A stretch of 64,000 bases of DNA from DASQPR01 sp963797605 (GCA_963797605.1 CAWCPX010000013.1:186001-250000), one strand, 5' to 3'. Numbered from the stretch's first letter, positions 53,440 through 62,862 are shown. A program made the numbers and translations. The notes: generated from the sequence alone by a model not told the origin.

Positions 53440-54026
53440 CCAGAGCGAACCGCGTCCTGTGGACCGTCATCGCGCTCATCCTGATGGCTGCCGGCGTGAT
53501 CGGCATCCTGGTGAACCTCGGTCACTTCCCCGGCACGGACAAGGACGTACCGCTTCTGACCGACCGCATCAACAGCCAGTTCCGCAGCTGGGACGGCTGG
53601 GCGGTAGGCGTGACGATCGCGGCCGGCGTGGTGATCGCGGTGCTCGGGATCGCCCTGATCCGCGCGGAGTCCCGGCGTCGCGGCGGGAAGTCGATGCCCG
53701 ACCTGACGTTCGCCCACACGCTCGACGAGCTGAACCCGGCCGACGCCGCCGCCGGCGCCGTGCCGATCCGCGGTTCGGTGCAGGTCTCCGGCCGTACCCT
53801 TCGGCACGCGTTGCAGCAGGATCTGCAGAAGGATCCGCGGATCAAACACGCGGGCGTACGCCTCACCGGACGCCCGGCGCAGCCGCGTCTGCACCTCGAC
53901 CTCGCTGTCACCGCGAGCGCGGATCTGCCGACCGTGCACGAGTACGTCGCCGGCGCCGTTACGAGGTTCCGGACCACGTCGCAGCTGCAGCCGACCCTCG
54001 CCGAAACGACGATCCGGCTGGCGTGA
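53436..54026 (+). CDS. Membrane protein of the Asp23 operon with a C-terminal AmaP-like domain
   Basis: 196 residues from ATG 53436. Two hydrophobic helices (LWTVIALILMAAGVIGILVNL and WAVGVTIAAGVVIAVLGIALI) are followed by a soluble domain (VQVSGRTLRHALQQDLQKDP, GVRLTGRPAQPRLHLDLAVTASADLPTVHEYVAGAVTRF). It is a diverged sister of the preceding gene and the last gene of the operon. Confidence 0.8.
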   Translation: MTRANRVLWTVIALILMAAGVIGILVNLGHFPGTDKDVPLLTDRINSQFRSWDGWAVGVTIAAGVVIAVLGIALIRAESRRRGGKSMPDLTFAHTLDELNPADAAAGAVPIRGSVQVSGRTLRHALQQDLQKDPRIKHAGVRLTGRPAQPRLHLDLAVTASADLPTVHEYVAGAVTRFRTTSQLQPTLAETTIRLA

Positions 54027-54125
54027 GACCGGTCTGCCGGAACCTGAGCCGCGTTTCCGCGTCCCGACCGGGACACGACACCCCCCGGTCAACCGCTGTT
54101 CACCTGGCGGCGATTGATTGCAGGC

Positions 54126-55997
54126 ATGCGCTTGAACCTTCATGCCCGCAAGCGGGCAGCAGTCATCGGCGGCACGGTGGCCGTCTTCGTCCTTGCCTCG
54201 GTCGGGACCGCGTGGGCCGACCCGTTCGGGTGGTGGACCACGGCGTCGCACCCGTTCGCGGTGAACGCTGACTTCGGCGTCGCCGGCCCGCACAGCGGCG
54301 CCACGGTCACGGGCAACCTTCTGGCAAACGATCACGGCGCGACCGCGGTCGTGCGGCACAGCGCCCTCGACGACCCGGCGGCGGGCTCGCTGACGGTGAA
54401 CGCGGACGGCTCGTACAGCTTCTCTCCGGCAGTGGCGGGCAGCCACGGCACCGTCCACTTCACGTACTCCGCGACCGACGCCGTCCAGCTCTACAAGGAC
54501 GCGGTGCCCGGTGCCGACAAGATCCCGCCGCTCGGTGGCCTCGAAGGCCCGAACGGCACGACCGCGCTGATCTCCGGCGGCGGCTACGGTTCGTCGTTCG
54601 TGGCCGTACCGGGCAAGGCGGGCTGGTTCTACGGTGTCACCGACCGCGGCCCGAACGCGGACGACGACGGCCCGCTCGGCGACAAGGTCTTCACCGACCC
54701 GACCTTCAACCCGCAGATCGGCCTCTTCCAGATGGTCGGTGGCAAGGCCGTGCTGCAAAAGACGATCCTGCTCAAGGCGCCCGACGGCACGGCGTACAAC
54801 GGTCTGCCGAACCCGGTGACCAAGACTGCCGCGAGCTCGGAGAAGACCGAGGACCTCTTCGGCACGATCATCGACCCGACGAAGCCCTACACCGTGCCGG
54901 GCACCACGCCGGCCGTGACGCTGAACCCGGACAACGGCTACGACTCCGAAGGCCTGGTCGCACTGGCGGACGGCACATTCTGGATCTCCGACGAGTACGG
55001 CCCGTTCATCACGCACTTCGACCGTAACGGCAAGGAAATCGAGCGCCTGTCGCCGTGGGGCGCCGACACCGGCTTCGGGCTGGGCAACGGTCACAAGGTC
55101 GATACGGCGGACCCGCTGCCGATCGAGCTGACCCTGCGTACCAAGAACAAGGGCATGGAGGGTTTGACCGTCACGCCCGATGGCAAGACCCTCGTCGGCA
55201 TCATGCAGTCGGCGCTGACCGTGCCCGACTACGGCATCGGTTCGACCGGCAAGACGGTCAAGCCGGCCAACGTGGCACCGGTGCGGATCGTGACCGTCGA
55301 CCTGCGCACGAAGGCGACCCACGAGTACCTCTACCTGCTCACCAACCCGGCCACGACCGGCGGCGCCGTCAGCGAGATCACCGCGCTCTCGAGCACGAAG
55401 TTCCTCGTCGACGAGCGTGACGGCAACCAGGGCGAGCCCGGCCAGGCCGCGTTCAAGGACCTTTACGAGATCGACCTGACCGGCGCGACCGACGTCAAGG
55501 GCAACGGCGTGAACCCGCTGGGCTACACGGTCACGACGGCCGCCGGCCCGAAGTCGATCGACGCGTACGTCGGCGACGCGGTCACCTCAAAGGCGGAACT
55601 GCTGCTGGCGCAGGCCGGAATCACGCCGGTGAGCAAGACGCCCTACCTCGAGATCGGCAGCGTGCTGAACCAGATCGACCCGTCGGGCGCGTTCTTCAGC
55701 CACGACAAGATCGAGGGCGTTGCCACGACGGACGGCGGCAAGACGATCTACCTCGCCAACGACAGCGACTTCGGCATGGACCACCTGCTCGGCCAGGACG
55801 AGGCCGCGTGCGAGGCGTCGGGGCTCTCCGACACCTCCGCGTGCGCCCCGGTGAAGTCGGCGACGACCGGCAAGTACCTCGTGCACCAGAAGACGCTCGA
55901 CGCCAGCGGTGTGGTCGACGACGGCGAGGTCCTGAGGGTCAACGTGTCGAAGCTCCCGGTGGTGCTCGGCTCCGCGACGGTCACGATCAAGTACTGA
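54126..55997 (+). CDS. Secreted esterase-like/phytase-like protein with an N-terminal cadherin/Ig-like domain
   Basis: 623 residues from ATG 54126 (a TTG at 54114 could add four residues). Signal peptide LNLHARKRAAVIGGTVAVFV…AWA. Residues about 40-120 form a VCBS/cadherin-like domain (GATVTGNLLANDHG, GSLTVNADGSYSFSPA). The rest is the esterase-like-activity-of-phytase propeller (FYGVTDRGPNADDDGP, YDSEGLVALADGTFWISDEYGPFITHFDRNG, NKGMEGLTVTPDGKTLVGIMQ, EFLVDERDGN-type acidic loops). It probably hydrolyses phosphoesters outside the cell. Its last 11 bases overlap the convergent ribA gene. Confidence 0.9.
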   Translation: MRLNLHARKRAAVIGGTVAVFVLASVGTAWADPFGWWTTASHPFAVNADFGVAGPHSGATVTGNLLANDHGATAVVRHSALDDPAAGSLTVNADGSYSFSPAVAGSHGTVHFTYSATDAVQLYKDAVPGADKIPPLGGLEGPNGTTALISGGGYGSSFVAVPGKAGWFYGVTDRGPNADDDGPLGDKVFTDPTFNPQIGLFQMVGGKAVLQKTILLKAPDGTAYNGLPNPVTKTAASSEKTEDLFGTIIDPTKPYTVPGTTPAVTLNPDNGYDSEGLVALADGTFWISDEYGPFITHFDRNGKEIERLSPWGADTGFGLGNGHKVDTADPLPIELTLRTKNKGMEGLTVTPDGKTLVGIMQSALTVPDYGIGSTGKTVKPANVAPVRIVTVDLRTKATHEYLYLLTNPATTGGAVSEITALSSTKFLVDERDGNQGEPGQAAFKDLYEIDLTGATDVKGNGVNPLGYTVTTAAGPKSIDAYVGDAVTSKAELLLAQAGITPVSKTPYLEIGSVLNQIDPSGAFFSHDKIEGVATTDGGKTIYLANDSDFGMDHLLGQDEAACEASGLSDTSACAPVKSATTGKYLVHQKTLDASGVVDDGEVLRVNVSKLPVVLGSATVTIKY

Positions 55998-56726
55998 TCG
56001 ATCCGGCCCAGGACGGCCCGCTCCCGTTGGTGGGGAGCGGGCCGCCCCGCACGTCCGGGTCGTGCAGGGCCAGCGTGTGCGCACCGCGCCGGGCCTTCGT
56101 GGCCAGGTAGCCGGCGTTGTCGGGGACAGGTGTACGCCCGTCGGCACGCGTTCGTCACGGTCACCCCGAGTCGCGTCGAGCTGCGCCGCCTTGTCGGGAT
56201 TGTTGCTCAGCAGCGCGATCCGCGGGAGCCGCAGCGCGTGCACCATCTGCGCCGCCACCGAGTAGTCGCGTTCGTCCTCGGCGTACCCGAGGGCCAGGTT
56301 CGCCTCGTACGTGTCGAGCCCCGTGTCCTGCAGCGCGTACGCGTCGAGTTTCGCGTACAGGCCGATGCCACGGCCCTCCTGCCGCAGGTAGAGCAGGAAC
56401 CCGCCGACGTTCGCGATCCGTTCCACCGCCTCCCGCATCTGCGGCCCGCAGTCGCACCGCTGGCTGCCGAACACGTCGCCGGTCAGGCACTCGCTGTGCG
56501 GGCGGACCAGGGGCAGCGTGTCCGGATGCGGCGCGCCGCCGACCCGGTCGCCGAGCCCGAGCGCGAGGTGTTCCCGGCCGTCCACGAGACCGTCGAACGT
56601 GTACACGCGCGCGGTCGTGGCGTAGCCGTCGATGAACCGCAGAGGCACCGTGACCTGGGTGCGGATCGTCGCCGCGGGCAGCGGTGGACGCCCCGCTCGC
56701 GAGCGCCGGGACAGTCTTCGCGCCAT
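55987..56726 (-). pseudogene. ribA: GTP cyclohydrolase II (RibA) with C-terminal frameshifts
   Basis: ATG 56726 has a GAGGAGG site 4 bases upstream. The intact first 175 residues include FDGLVDGREHLALGLGDRVGG, HSECLTGDVFGSQRCDCGPQ (zinc Cys set), LRQEGRGIGLYAKL and YSVAAQMVHALRLPRIALLSNNPDKAAQLDA. After that, three single-base changes between about 56150 and 56105 restore GVTV…VPTGVHLSP(T)NAGYLATKARR and a TGA at 55987-55989. The enzyme opens GTP to a diamino-pyrimidine. Being beside PTPS-like and RibD-like genes rather than ribB/ribH, it probably serves a secondary pathway. The indels may be sequencing errors. Confidence 0.85.
56015..56043 (+). terminator. Terminator hairpin after the phytase-like gene
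   Basis: ggcccgctccc / gggagcgggcc is an 11-base perfect stem with loop gttggtg, 18 bases past the stop codon. It lies inside the 3' coding end of the convergent ribA gene. Confidence 0.65.
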
Positions 56727-56740
56727 CGAGCCTCCTCGAG

Positions 56741-57435
56741 TCAGCTGGGACAGAACCGCGGTGAGAGCGCGTACCGCAGCAGCACGACGTCGTCGATCTG
56801 GCGTACCTCCGCGAGCGTCGCGCGCCGCCCGGGATGCCAGGGGAACCGGCCGTCGCCGACGAACCGGCGCGCGCGCGAGTCGCCGACGAAGAACGGCGCG
56901 ACCACCAGGTGCAACTCGTCGGCCAGGTCGGCGGTGAGGAACTGCGTGTGCACCGTGCCGCCGCCCTCGACCATGAGCCGGCGTACGCCGCGCGTGAACA
57001 GGTCCTCGCTCATGCGCCGCATGTCGACGGGTTGACCGCCGTCGACGATCGTGGCGACCGGGCCGAGCCGGCGCCGGGCTGCCTCCACGGTGGCGCTCGC
57101 GCAGTAGACGAGCTTCTCGGTGTCGCCGGTGGCGAAGAAGTTCGCGCACGGGTCGAGTTCGGCGCGCCTCGGTCACGGTCACCTTCATCGGTGAGTGCCG
57201 CAGCCCGCGGGCGATCCGGTCGGCCTGCCGCGCCCGTGTGCGCACCAGCAGCCGGGGGTTGTCGTTACGCACCGTGGCCGCGCCGACCAGGATCGCGTCG
57301 CAGGCGGCCCGCTCGGCGTCGACCCGGTCGAAGTCGGCGTCGTTGGAGAGCAGCAGCCGCTGTCTCGGACGCGCTGTCGAGGTAGCCGTCGATCGAGATG
57401 CCGCAGCTCAGCAGCGTGTACGGGCGGTCACCCAC
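56741..57435 (-). pseudogene. RibD C-terminal (pyrimidine reductase) family protein with two indels
   Basis: Best start GTG 57435 (RPYTLLSCGISIDGYLDSAS). Two single-base extras (about 57373 and about 57163) must be skipped to read LLLSNDADFDRVDAER, GAATVRNDNPRLLVR, MKVTVTE, LDPCANFF and VYCASATVEAARRRLG. The intact last part has VRRLMVEGGGTVHTQFL and ADELHLVVAPFFVGDSRARRF. This is the NADPH-dependent reductase that acts after GTP cyclohydrolase II in riboflavin-type routes; the deaminase half is absent. It lies 14 bases before ribA in the same operon and overlaps the upstream membrane-protein gene by 8 bases. Confidence 0.83.
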
Positions 57436-58604
57436 GCGGCAGGCCTTCCGGTTCCGGCCGCCGGGAAGCGTCGGGACGGCGAATCACGGTGACCGTCGAT
57501 CGCGGCGCGCTCGCTGCCGCTTCCGCTGTGGGCGCGGTGGCCGGCGGATGGTGCCGCCGGAGCCAGGTGACCAGGAGCACGACGGCGCCGGGCAGGCTCG
57601 CGACCAGCACCATGACGCCGTAGATGACGGCCGTGGCGACGCCGACCGAGGCGCCGAGCCCGGCCGCACCGAACGCCCACGCCGCGACGCCCTCCCGCGG
57701 CCCCCAGCCACCGATGTTCGTCGGGCAGGCCCATCGCGAGCAGCACGAGCAGCGCCAGCGGGAGCAGCCGCCACAGCGACGCGGTCGCGCCGGCGGTCCG
57801 GGCGGCGATCAGGAACGTGGCCGTGTGCCCGGCCACGACCACCGTCGAGGCGACGCACGATGGCAGGCCACGATCGGCGAGCCAGCAGACCTGTCGCGGA
57901 CGTCGGCGCCCGGCGGCACGCAGCGCCCGAGCCCAGCGGGAGGCACCGCCGTGCGGCACCGCCCCGGCGATCAGCACGACGGCCAGCGCGGCGAGCACCG
58001 TCACGGCCGCGATGACCGGGATGGACGAGCGCACCGGTGACGGCAACACCAGCAGCACGAGCACCGCCAGCACCAACTGCACGATCTGACCGGCGGTGCG
58101 TTCCCATGCCACGGCGCGCAGACCGCGTCCGACGTCGCCGACCTCCCGACCGTGCCGGACACCGCGATGGACGTCGCCGAGCACGCCGCCGGGCAGCGTC
58201 GTGTTGAGGAATTGGGAGCGGTAGTAGGCGGCGATCGCGGTCGGCAGCGGCACCGCGACACCGAGCCCGCGCGCGACCATCGTCCAACGCCAGGCGCAGC
58301 ACACGGTCGTCACCGCGGCGATCCCGGCCGCCGCGAGCAGCGTCGACACGTCGATCTCGCGGACGCCGTCGAGGAACGGCCCGGTGCCGAGCCGCCAGAC
58401 CAGCACGGCGAGGATCGCGGCGCCGCCCAGCAGGCGAATCCACGGCCACCACGTGCGGCTCATCCCGGCGTCCGATCTCCCGAAGGGTGCGGCGGCCCAC
58501 CTCCCGAAGGGTGCGGCGGTGCCCGGCACCGGCGCCGTTCCGCTCTGCTCGAAGGAATACGCGCGCGGACCGGTGCCGGGTTCAGTCGCGGTGTACGTGA
58601 TCAT
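57428..58604 (-). pseudogene. LPG-synthase-like (UPF0104/YbhN) membrane protein, one frameshift
   Basis: ATG 58604 overlaps the stop codon of the methyltransferase gene (ATGA). After a soluble N-terminus come about eight helices (WIRLLGGAAILAVLVWRLGTG, VTTVCCAWRWTMVARGLGV, YYRSQFLNTTLPGGVLGDVHRG). At about 57722 one extra base converts the hallmark GLPTNIGGWGPREGVAAW into GLPDEHRWLG. The corrected frame continues through VIYGVMVLVASLPGAVVLLVTWL to TGA at 57428-57430. Such proteins are flippase- or synthase-like partners in lipid-linked glycan pathways. The frameshift may be a sequencing error. Confidence 0.82.
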
Positions 58605-59423
58605 CGAGGCCGGGCCAGGAAGTCGAGGTGCCCGACGGTGACGCGCAGCCGACCGGCCGTCGCGTCGGCCAGGCGACGTCGCGCGTACGCGGTGGCCGGC
58701 TCGATCAGCTCCGGCTCCTGCTCGCACGCCGCGCCGACCCAGCCGGTGAACCACTCGGCCGCCAGCGCCGCCTCGGCCGCGCCGAGTCGCCACGGGCTCG
58801 GCCGCACGAACAGCTCGGCGCCCCGCGCCGTGAACGCGTCCACGGCGTGATCGACGGCGTCCGGACCGAGCAGGCTCCGGCCGTCGGTGGTGCGGCGCTG
58901 GTGGGCGTTGAACGCCTCCGCGACGCGTACGTCCAGCGGGTCGGCCGGGGTGAGTTCGACCTGCCCGGTCACCGACAGTGTCACCAACACCGGGCAGCCG
59001 GCGCCGGCGCACGCCGCGACGAACCGGTCCAACTCGTCGGCGGCCATCATGTCGAGCAGCGCGGACGCGGTGATCAGCGACGCCCCGGCCAGATCCGCCG
59101 GCTCCAGGCGAGTGATGTCGCGCTCGCGGGTCTCCGCGGTCGACGGCGCATCCATCGAGGGCCGCGGTCGGCATGTCGGCGGCGGCGCGCGCGAGCAGGT
59201 CGGCGTCGCGGTCGTAGAGGATCCAGTGCTGCGGCCCGGTCAGTCGCGGCGCCAGCCAGCGGCCCATCGAACCGGTGCCGCAGCCGAGATCGTGGACGAC
59301 CGTCGGCCCCGGCGGCAGGAGCCGCTGCGCTTCGGCGACCAGATCGGCCGCGCGCGCGTCGGCGTCGGCGGGTTCGCGCAGCGCGAGCCAGTCGGCGAAG
59401 ACCTGGACGGCGTCGGCGGTCAT
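58601..59423 (-). pseudogene. Class I SAM-dependent methyltransferase (one indel)
   Basis: ATG 59423 overlaps the glycosyltransferase stop codon (ATGA). The N-terminal part has the SAM motif TVVHDLGCGTGSMGRWLAP and ILYDRDADLLARAAADMP. One extra base at about 59157 must be dropped to continue into TAALDAPSTAETRERDITRL, ASLITASALLDMMAADELDRF and WFTGWVGAACEQEPELI. The rest is in a clean frame to the stop at 58601. The product has about 273 residues. Substrate unknown; likely tailors the product of this cluster. Confidence 0.8.
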
Positions 59424-60487
59424 GCGCACGCCTGCCCGGTGAGGCTGGGAGCCGCCGCGACGTCGCGCAGGACCCGGGAGACCACCTCCGATGTGGACGA
59501 CCATCCGGTCAGCGTCGGTCGGCGATCCCTGGCCGCGTGCCGGAGCCGCGCCCGAGATGCCGTCATCGGTGAGCCAGCCCCGCAACGCGGTGGCGAGCGC
59601 CGCCGGGTCGCCGGGCGGCACGAGCAGGCCGGGCCGACGGCCGCCGGGGGCGTGACCGAGCGCTTCCGGGACCCCGCCGACGTCCGTCGCGATGACCGGG
59701 AGCCCGCGCGCCAGCGCCTCGGTGACGACCATGCCGTACGTCTCGCCGTGCGACGGCAGCACCAGGAGGTCGGCGCCGGGCGTACGCGAGGTCGAGGTCG
59801 GCACCCGTGCGTGCTCCGGTGAACCGGACCCGTTCGCCGATGCCGTCGCGCCGGGCCTGCTCGCGGAGCCCGTCGACGAACTCCGGGTCGCGGGTCACGC
59901 TGCCGACGCACACGCATCGCCACGGCCGGTCGGTGATCGTCGCGAGCGCGGTCAGCAGCACGTCATGACCCTTGTGCGGGGTCACCGCGGCGACGCAGAG
60001 CAGTCCGCTGCCACCGGCCGTGCCCCGGGCCAGCGGCGCCGCGTCGACGCCCGGCTCCGCGACGTGCACCTGGCCGGGCGGCAACGCGTACGTGTGGAGG
60101 AGGTGGGTCCGGGTGTGTTCGCTCGTGGTGACGACGGCCGCGGCCACCGACAGCACCGCGCGCTCGGCCGGGCCGTCGATCGGCATGTGCACGAGCACGG
60201 CCAGGCGCAGCCGGGCGGCCGCCGGGACCAGAGCCTCCGGGACGTTCGAGGCGATCAGGCCGTCGATCAGCACGACCGAGTCGGCCGGGATGCTCGCCGA
60301 TCACGTCGGCGAGCCCGGCCCGCGCCGCCTTGTCGGGCAGTGGCCAGGTGCCGGCGACGGCGTGTTCGCGCACGGTCCATCCGGCGTCGCCCAGCCCGGC
60401 GCAGAGCCGCCGGTCGTAGGCGTTGCCGCCGCTCGGTCGCGCCGGATCGTCGATCTCGGCCGGCACGATCACGTGGACGTCGGTCAC
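59420..60487 (-). pseudogene. GT4-family glycosyltransferase (three indels)
   Basis: GTG 60487 overlaps the stop of the upstream PTPS-like gene. Corrected reading gives a GT-B enzyme: VIVPAEIDDPARPSGGNAYDRR, VVLIDGLIASNVPE, VVTTSEHTRTHLL, LLCVAAVTPHKGHDVLL, WRCVCVGSVTRDPEF and the nucleotide-sugar motif LVLPSHGETYGMVVTEALARGLPVIATD. Single-base extras lie at about 60292 and about 59782, plus one change at about 59560. It ends LRDVAAAPSLTGQACA at TGA 59420-59422. It probably adds a sugar to a lipid or pterin-like acceptor made by the cluster. The indels may be sequencing errors. Confidence 0.85.
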
Positions 60488-60882
60488 AGGTCTCGCTCGT
60501 AGGTCGCCCACGCGATGTGGGATTCGTGCAGAGTGACCACGATGCCGGCGAGCCCTTGCGCGCCCTTGCCGAACCGGCCCGCCTGGATGCGCTCGGCGAG
60601 GCGGTCCGCGACGATCTGCGCCAGCGCCTCGGTGGACGTGTTCATGCCGGTCAGCGCGGGTTCGTCGTCGAGGTTGCGGTAGGTCAGCTCACCCAGCACC
60701 GAGTGCAGCTCCTCGGACGCCCGGCCGATGTCGACCACGATGTTGTCGGCGTCGAGCTTCTGCCGCCGAAACGTCGCGTCCACGACGAAGGTCGCGCCGT
60801 GCAGGCGCTGTGCCGGCCCGAACACCTCGCCCTGGAAGCTGTGGGCGATCATCATGTGGTCGCGTACGGTCACGCTGAACAA
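60484..60882 (-). CDS. 6-pyruvoyltetrahydropterin synthase / QueD-family protein
   Basis: 132 residues. The zinc site shows IAHSF (His14) and RLHGATF (His28). The usual H-G-H is H-G-A here, so the third ligand is missing or replaced. TSTEALAQIVADRLAERI and a late Glu in TLHESHIAW match the tunnel-fold family. Classical members convert dihydroneopterin triphosphate; a GTP cyclohydrolase II is in the same operon, so a related formyl-free pyrimidine or pterin substrate is possible. It starts 4 bases after the dehydrogenase gene and overlaps the glycosyltransferase gene. Confidence 0.88.
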   Translation of the reverse strand: MFSVTVRDHMMIAHSFQGEVFGPAQRLHGATFVVDATFRRQKLDADNIVVDIGRASEELHSVLGELTYRNLDDEPALTGMNTSTEALAQIVADRLAERIQAGRFGKGAQGLAGIVVTLHESHIAWATYERDL

Positions 60883-60886
60883 CGGT

Positions 60887-61867
60887 CTACTCCTCGCCGT
60901 AGGTGATGCTGTGACAGAGCGCGGGCAGGCTGCCGTCCGCGAGCAGCGCCATGACTGTGGGCAGGTCGTCGAACGGTGACGAGCCGGTGATCAGCGTGTC
61001 GAACGCCGGATCACGCAGAAGGTCGAGCGCGAGCGCGAGCCGGTCGGCGAAGGTGCGGCTGCCGCTGCGGGCGGGGGAGACGGTGCCGACCTGGCTGGCC
61101 CGGATGCGCAGCCGTCCACTGTGGAAGGCGCCGCCCAGGGAAAGGCGTACGTCGGCGTCGCCGTACCAGCTGAGGTCGACGACCGTGGCTTCCGGCGCCA
61201 GCAGGTCGAGCGACAGTTGCAGGCCGGCGGCCGTGGCGCTCGTGTGCACGACCAGGTCACGGCCATCGGTCGCGGCGGCGGGCAGCGCGAAGTCGACCCC
61301 GAGCGCGGCGGCGACGGCGGCTCGGCCGGGATCGACGTCGACGAGCGTGACCCGCACGCCCGGAAAGCGGCTGAGCAGGCGGGCCACGGCGCAGCCGACC
61401 ATACCCGCGCCGACGACGGTGACCCGGTCACCGATCAGCGGAGCGGCGTCCCACAGCGCGTTGACGGCCGTCTCGACGGTGCCCGCGAGCACGGCCCGGG
61501 CCGGCGGAACCCCATCGGGCACCACGGTCACGGCGGACGCGGGCACCACGTAGGCGGTCTGATGTGGGTAGAGGCAGAAAACCGTGCGGCCGAGCAGGTC
61601 GAGCGGCCCGTGTTCGACCACGCCGACGCTGAGGTAGCCGTATTTTACCGGCCCGGGGAAGTCGCCGTCCTGAAATGGCGCACGCATGATGTCGTGCTGG
61701 CTCGCCGGGACGCCGCCGCGGAATACCAGCGTTTCGGTGCCCCGGCTGATGCCCGAACGCAGCGTCCGGACGCGGACGTCGCCAGGCCCCGGTGCGGGCA
61801 CCACGACCGGCCGGATCTCGCCCATCCCGGGCTCGCGCAACCAGAACGCGCGCTCCTCACTCGACAC
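60887..61867 (-). CDS. Zinc-type MDR alcohol dehydrogenase-like oxidoreductase
   Basis: 326 residues from GTG 61867 (site GGAGGGCGGAG); the open frame extends upstream without a ribosome site and crosses the promoter. GroES-like half PGPGDVRVRTLRSGISRGTETLVFRGGVP (no catalytic Cys-His zinc set). Rossmann half with GDRVTVVGAGMVGCAVARLL and TLVDVDPGRAAVA. The missing zinc Cys suggests a reductase or bacteriochlorophyllide-a-dehydrogenase-like role. It is the first gene of the long minus-strand operon and is driven by the promoter at 61926-61953. Confidence 0.88.
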   Translation of the reverse strand: MSSEERAFWLREPGMGEIRPVVVPAPGPGDVRVRTLRSGISRGTETLVFRGGVPASQHDIMRAPFQDGDFPGPVKYGYLSVGVVEHGPLDLLGRTVFCLYPHQTAYVVPASAVTVVPDGVPPARAVLAGTVETAVNALWDAAPLIGDRVTVVGAGMVGCAVARLLSRFPGVRVTLVDVDPGRAAVAAALGVDFALPAAATDGRDLVVHTSATAAGLQLSLDLLAPEATVVDLSWYGDADVRLSLGGAFHSGRLRIRASQVGTVSPARSGSRTFADRLALALDLLRDPAFDTLITGSSPFDDLPTVMALLADGSLPALCHSITYGEE

Positions 61868-61925
61868 CGGCTCCGCCCTCCTCAGGCCCCCGAAGTGAAC
61901 CGGACCAACCAAATTTTCGTGTTCT

Positions 61926-61953
61926 GTTCTACAAGCCCAGGTAGTCAAGTCAA
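61926..61953 (-). promoter_or_regulatory. Promoter of the minus-strand pterin/glycolipid operon
   Basis: On the minus strand TTGACT (61953-61948) and TAGAAC (61931-61926) are 16 bases apart, in an AT-rich pocket rare for this genome, 59 bases ahead of the dehydrogenase start. A second overlapping TTGACT lies at 61948-61943. Confidence 0.5.
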
Positions 61954-61976
61954 AGGCGGTCAAGCGCCGGTCATCG

Positions 61977-62016
61977 AGTGCTGTCGTCGGAGTGCTGTCG
62001 TCCAAGTGCTGTGATC
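61977..62016. promoter_or_regulatory. Three tandem 12-base boxes (14-base period) between divergent operons
   Basis: agtgctgtcgtc at 61977-61988 and 61991-62002, and agtgctgtgatc at 62005-62016, make a phased array between the divergent promoters. It is a candidate regulator-binding site controlling both halves of the cluster. Confidence 0.5.
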
Positions 62017-62054
62017 CGCGTTCCGGATCTCCTGACAACCATAGACACGGAGGC

Positions 62055-62858
62055 ATGGTGCGTAGGGTTCGAACGGGCCCGGCGGTCGGGCTGATCGCCC
62101 AACTCGTGCTGCTGGCCACGCTCACCGCCGCCGTCGGCGTACGCGGGCCGGGGTGGGTTGTCGGTGTCACGTGCGGGGTGATCATGAACGTCACGCTCGG
62201 GTACGGGCTCGCCCGCTTGGGCGCGGGCGCGCTCGGGCCGGCGGATCGGGTCACGCTCACCCGGGCCACGCTCGTGTGCGCCGTTGCCGCGCTGACGGCC
62301 GACTCGTTCGCCCGCCCGGCACCCGTGCCGACCCTGGTCGCGCTGACCGTCGTGGCCCTGATCCTGGACGGTGTCGACGGCTGGGTGGCCCGCCGCACCG
62401 CAACCGCGTCCCGGCTCGGCGCGCGTTTCGACATGGAGGTCGACGCGTTTCTGATCTTCGTGCTCAGCCTGTACGTCGCCCGGAGCGTCGGTTGGTGGGT
62501 GCTCGCGATCGGGGCGGCCCGGTACGCGTTCGTCGGGGCCAGCTGGACGCTGCCGTGGATGCGGGGCTCGCTGCCCGCGCGCTACTGGCGGAAGGTGGTC
62601 GCGGCGGCACAGGGCATCGTGCTGGCGCTCGCGGTCACCGCCGCCGTGCCCGAGCCGTGGATCGCGCTGCTGGTGGCCGGCGCGTTGGCGCTGCTCATCG
62701 AGTCGTTCGGCCGCGACGTGTGGTGGCTGTGGCGGCACCGGAACCCCGTCGTGAACCAGACGCCGCTGGCAACCGTGTTGGTAGCGCAGAGACGCCGGAC
62801 GGGGGGTAGACGGGTTGTCGCTGTTCACGCGCTTTCATCGCACACCGAGGTCGGATGA
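62055..62858 (+). CDS. CDP-alcohol phosphatidyltransferase
   Basis: 267 residues from ATG 62055. The diagnostic catalytic motif DGVDGWVARR…G…FDMEVD (Asp105, Asp108, Asp126, Asp130) is complete, set among about six helices. It transfers a phosphatidyl-type group from CDP-diacylglycerol (or similar) to an alcohol. It is divergent from the dehydrogenase gene and followed after 4 bases by the sulfatase-type gene. The C-terminal 35 residues are basic and cytosolic. Confidence 0.92.
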   Translation: MVRRVRTGPAVGLIAQLVLLATLTAAVGVRGPGWVVGVTCGVIMNVTLGYGLARLGAGALGPADRVTLTRATLVCAVAALTADSFARPAPVPTLVALTVVALILDGVDGWVARRTATASRLGARFDMEVDAFLIFVLSLYVARSVGWWVLAIGAARYAFVGASWTLPWMRGSLPARYWRKVVAAAQGIVLALAVTAAVPEPWIALLVAGALALLIESFGRDVWWLWRHRNPVVNQTPLATVLVAQRRRTGGRRVVAVHALSSHTEVG

Positions 62859-62862
62859 GTCG

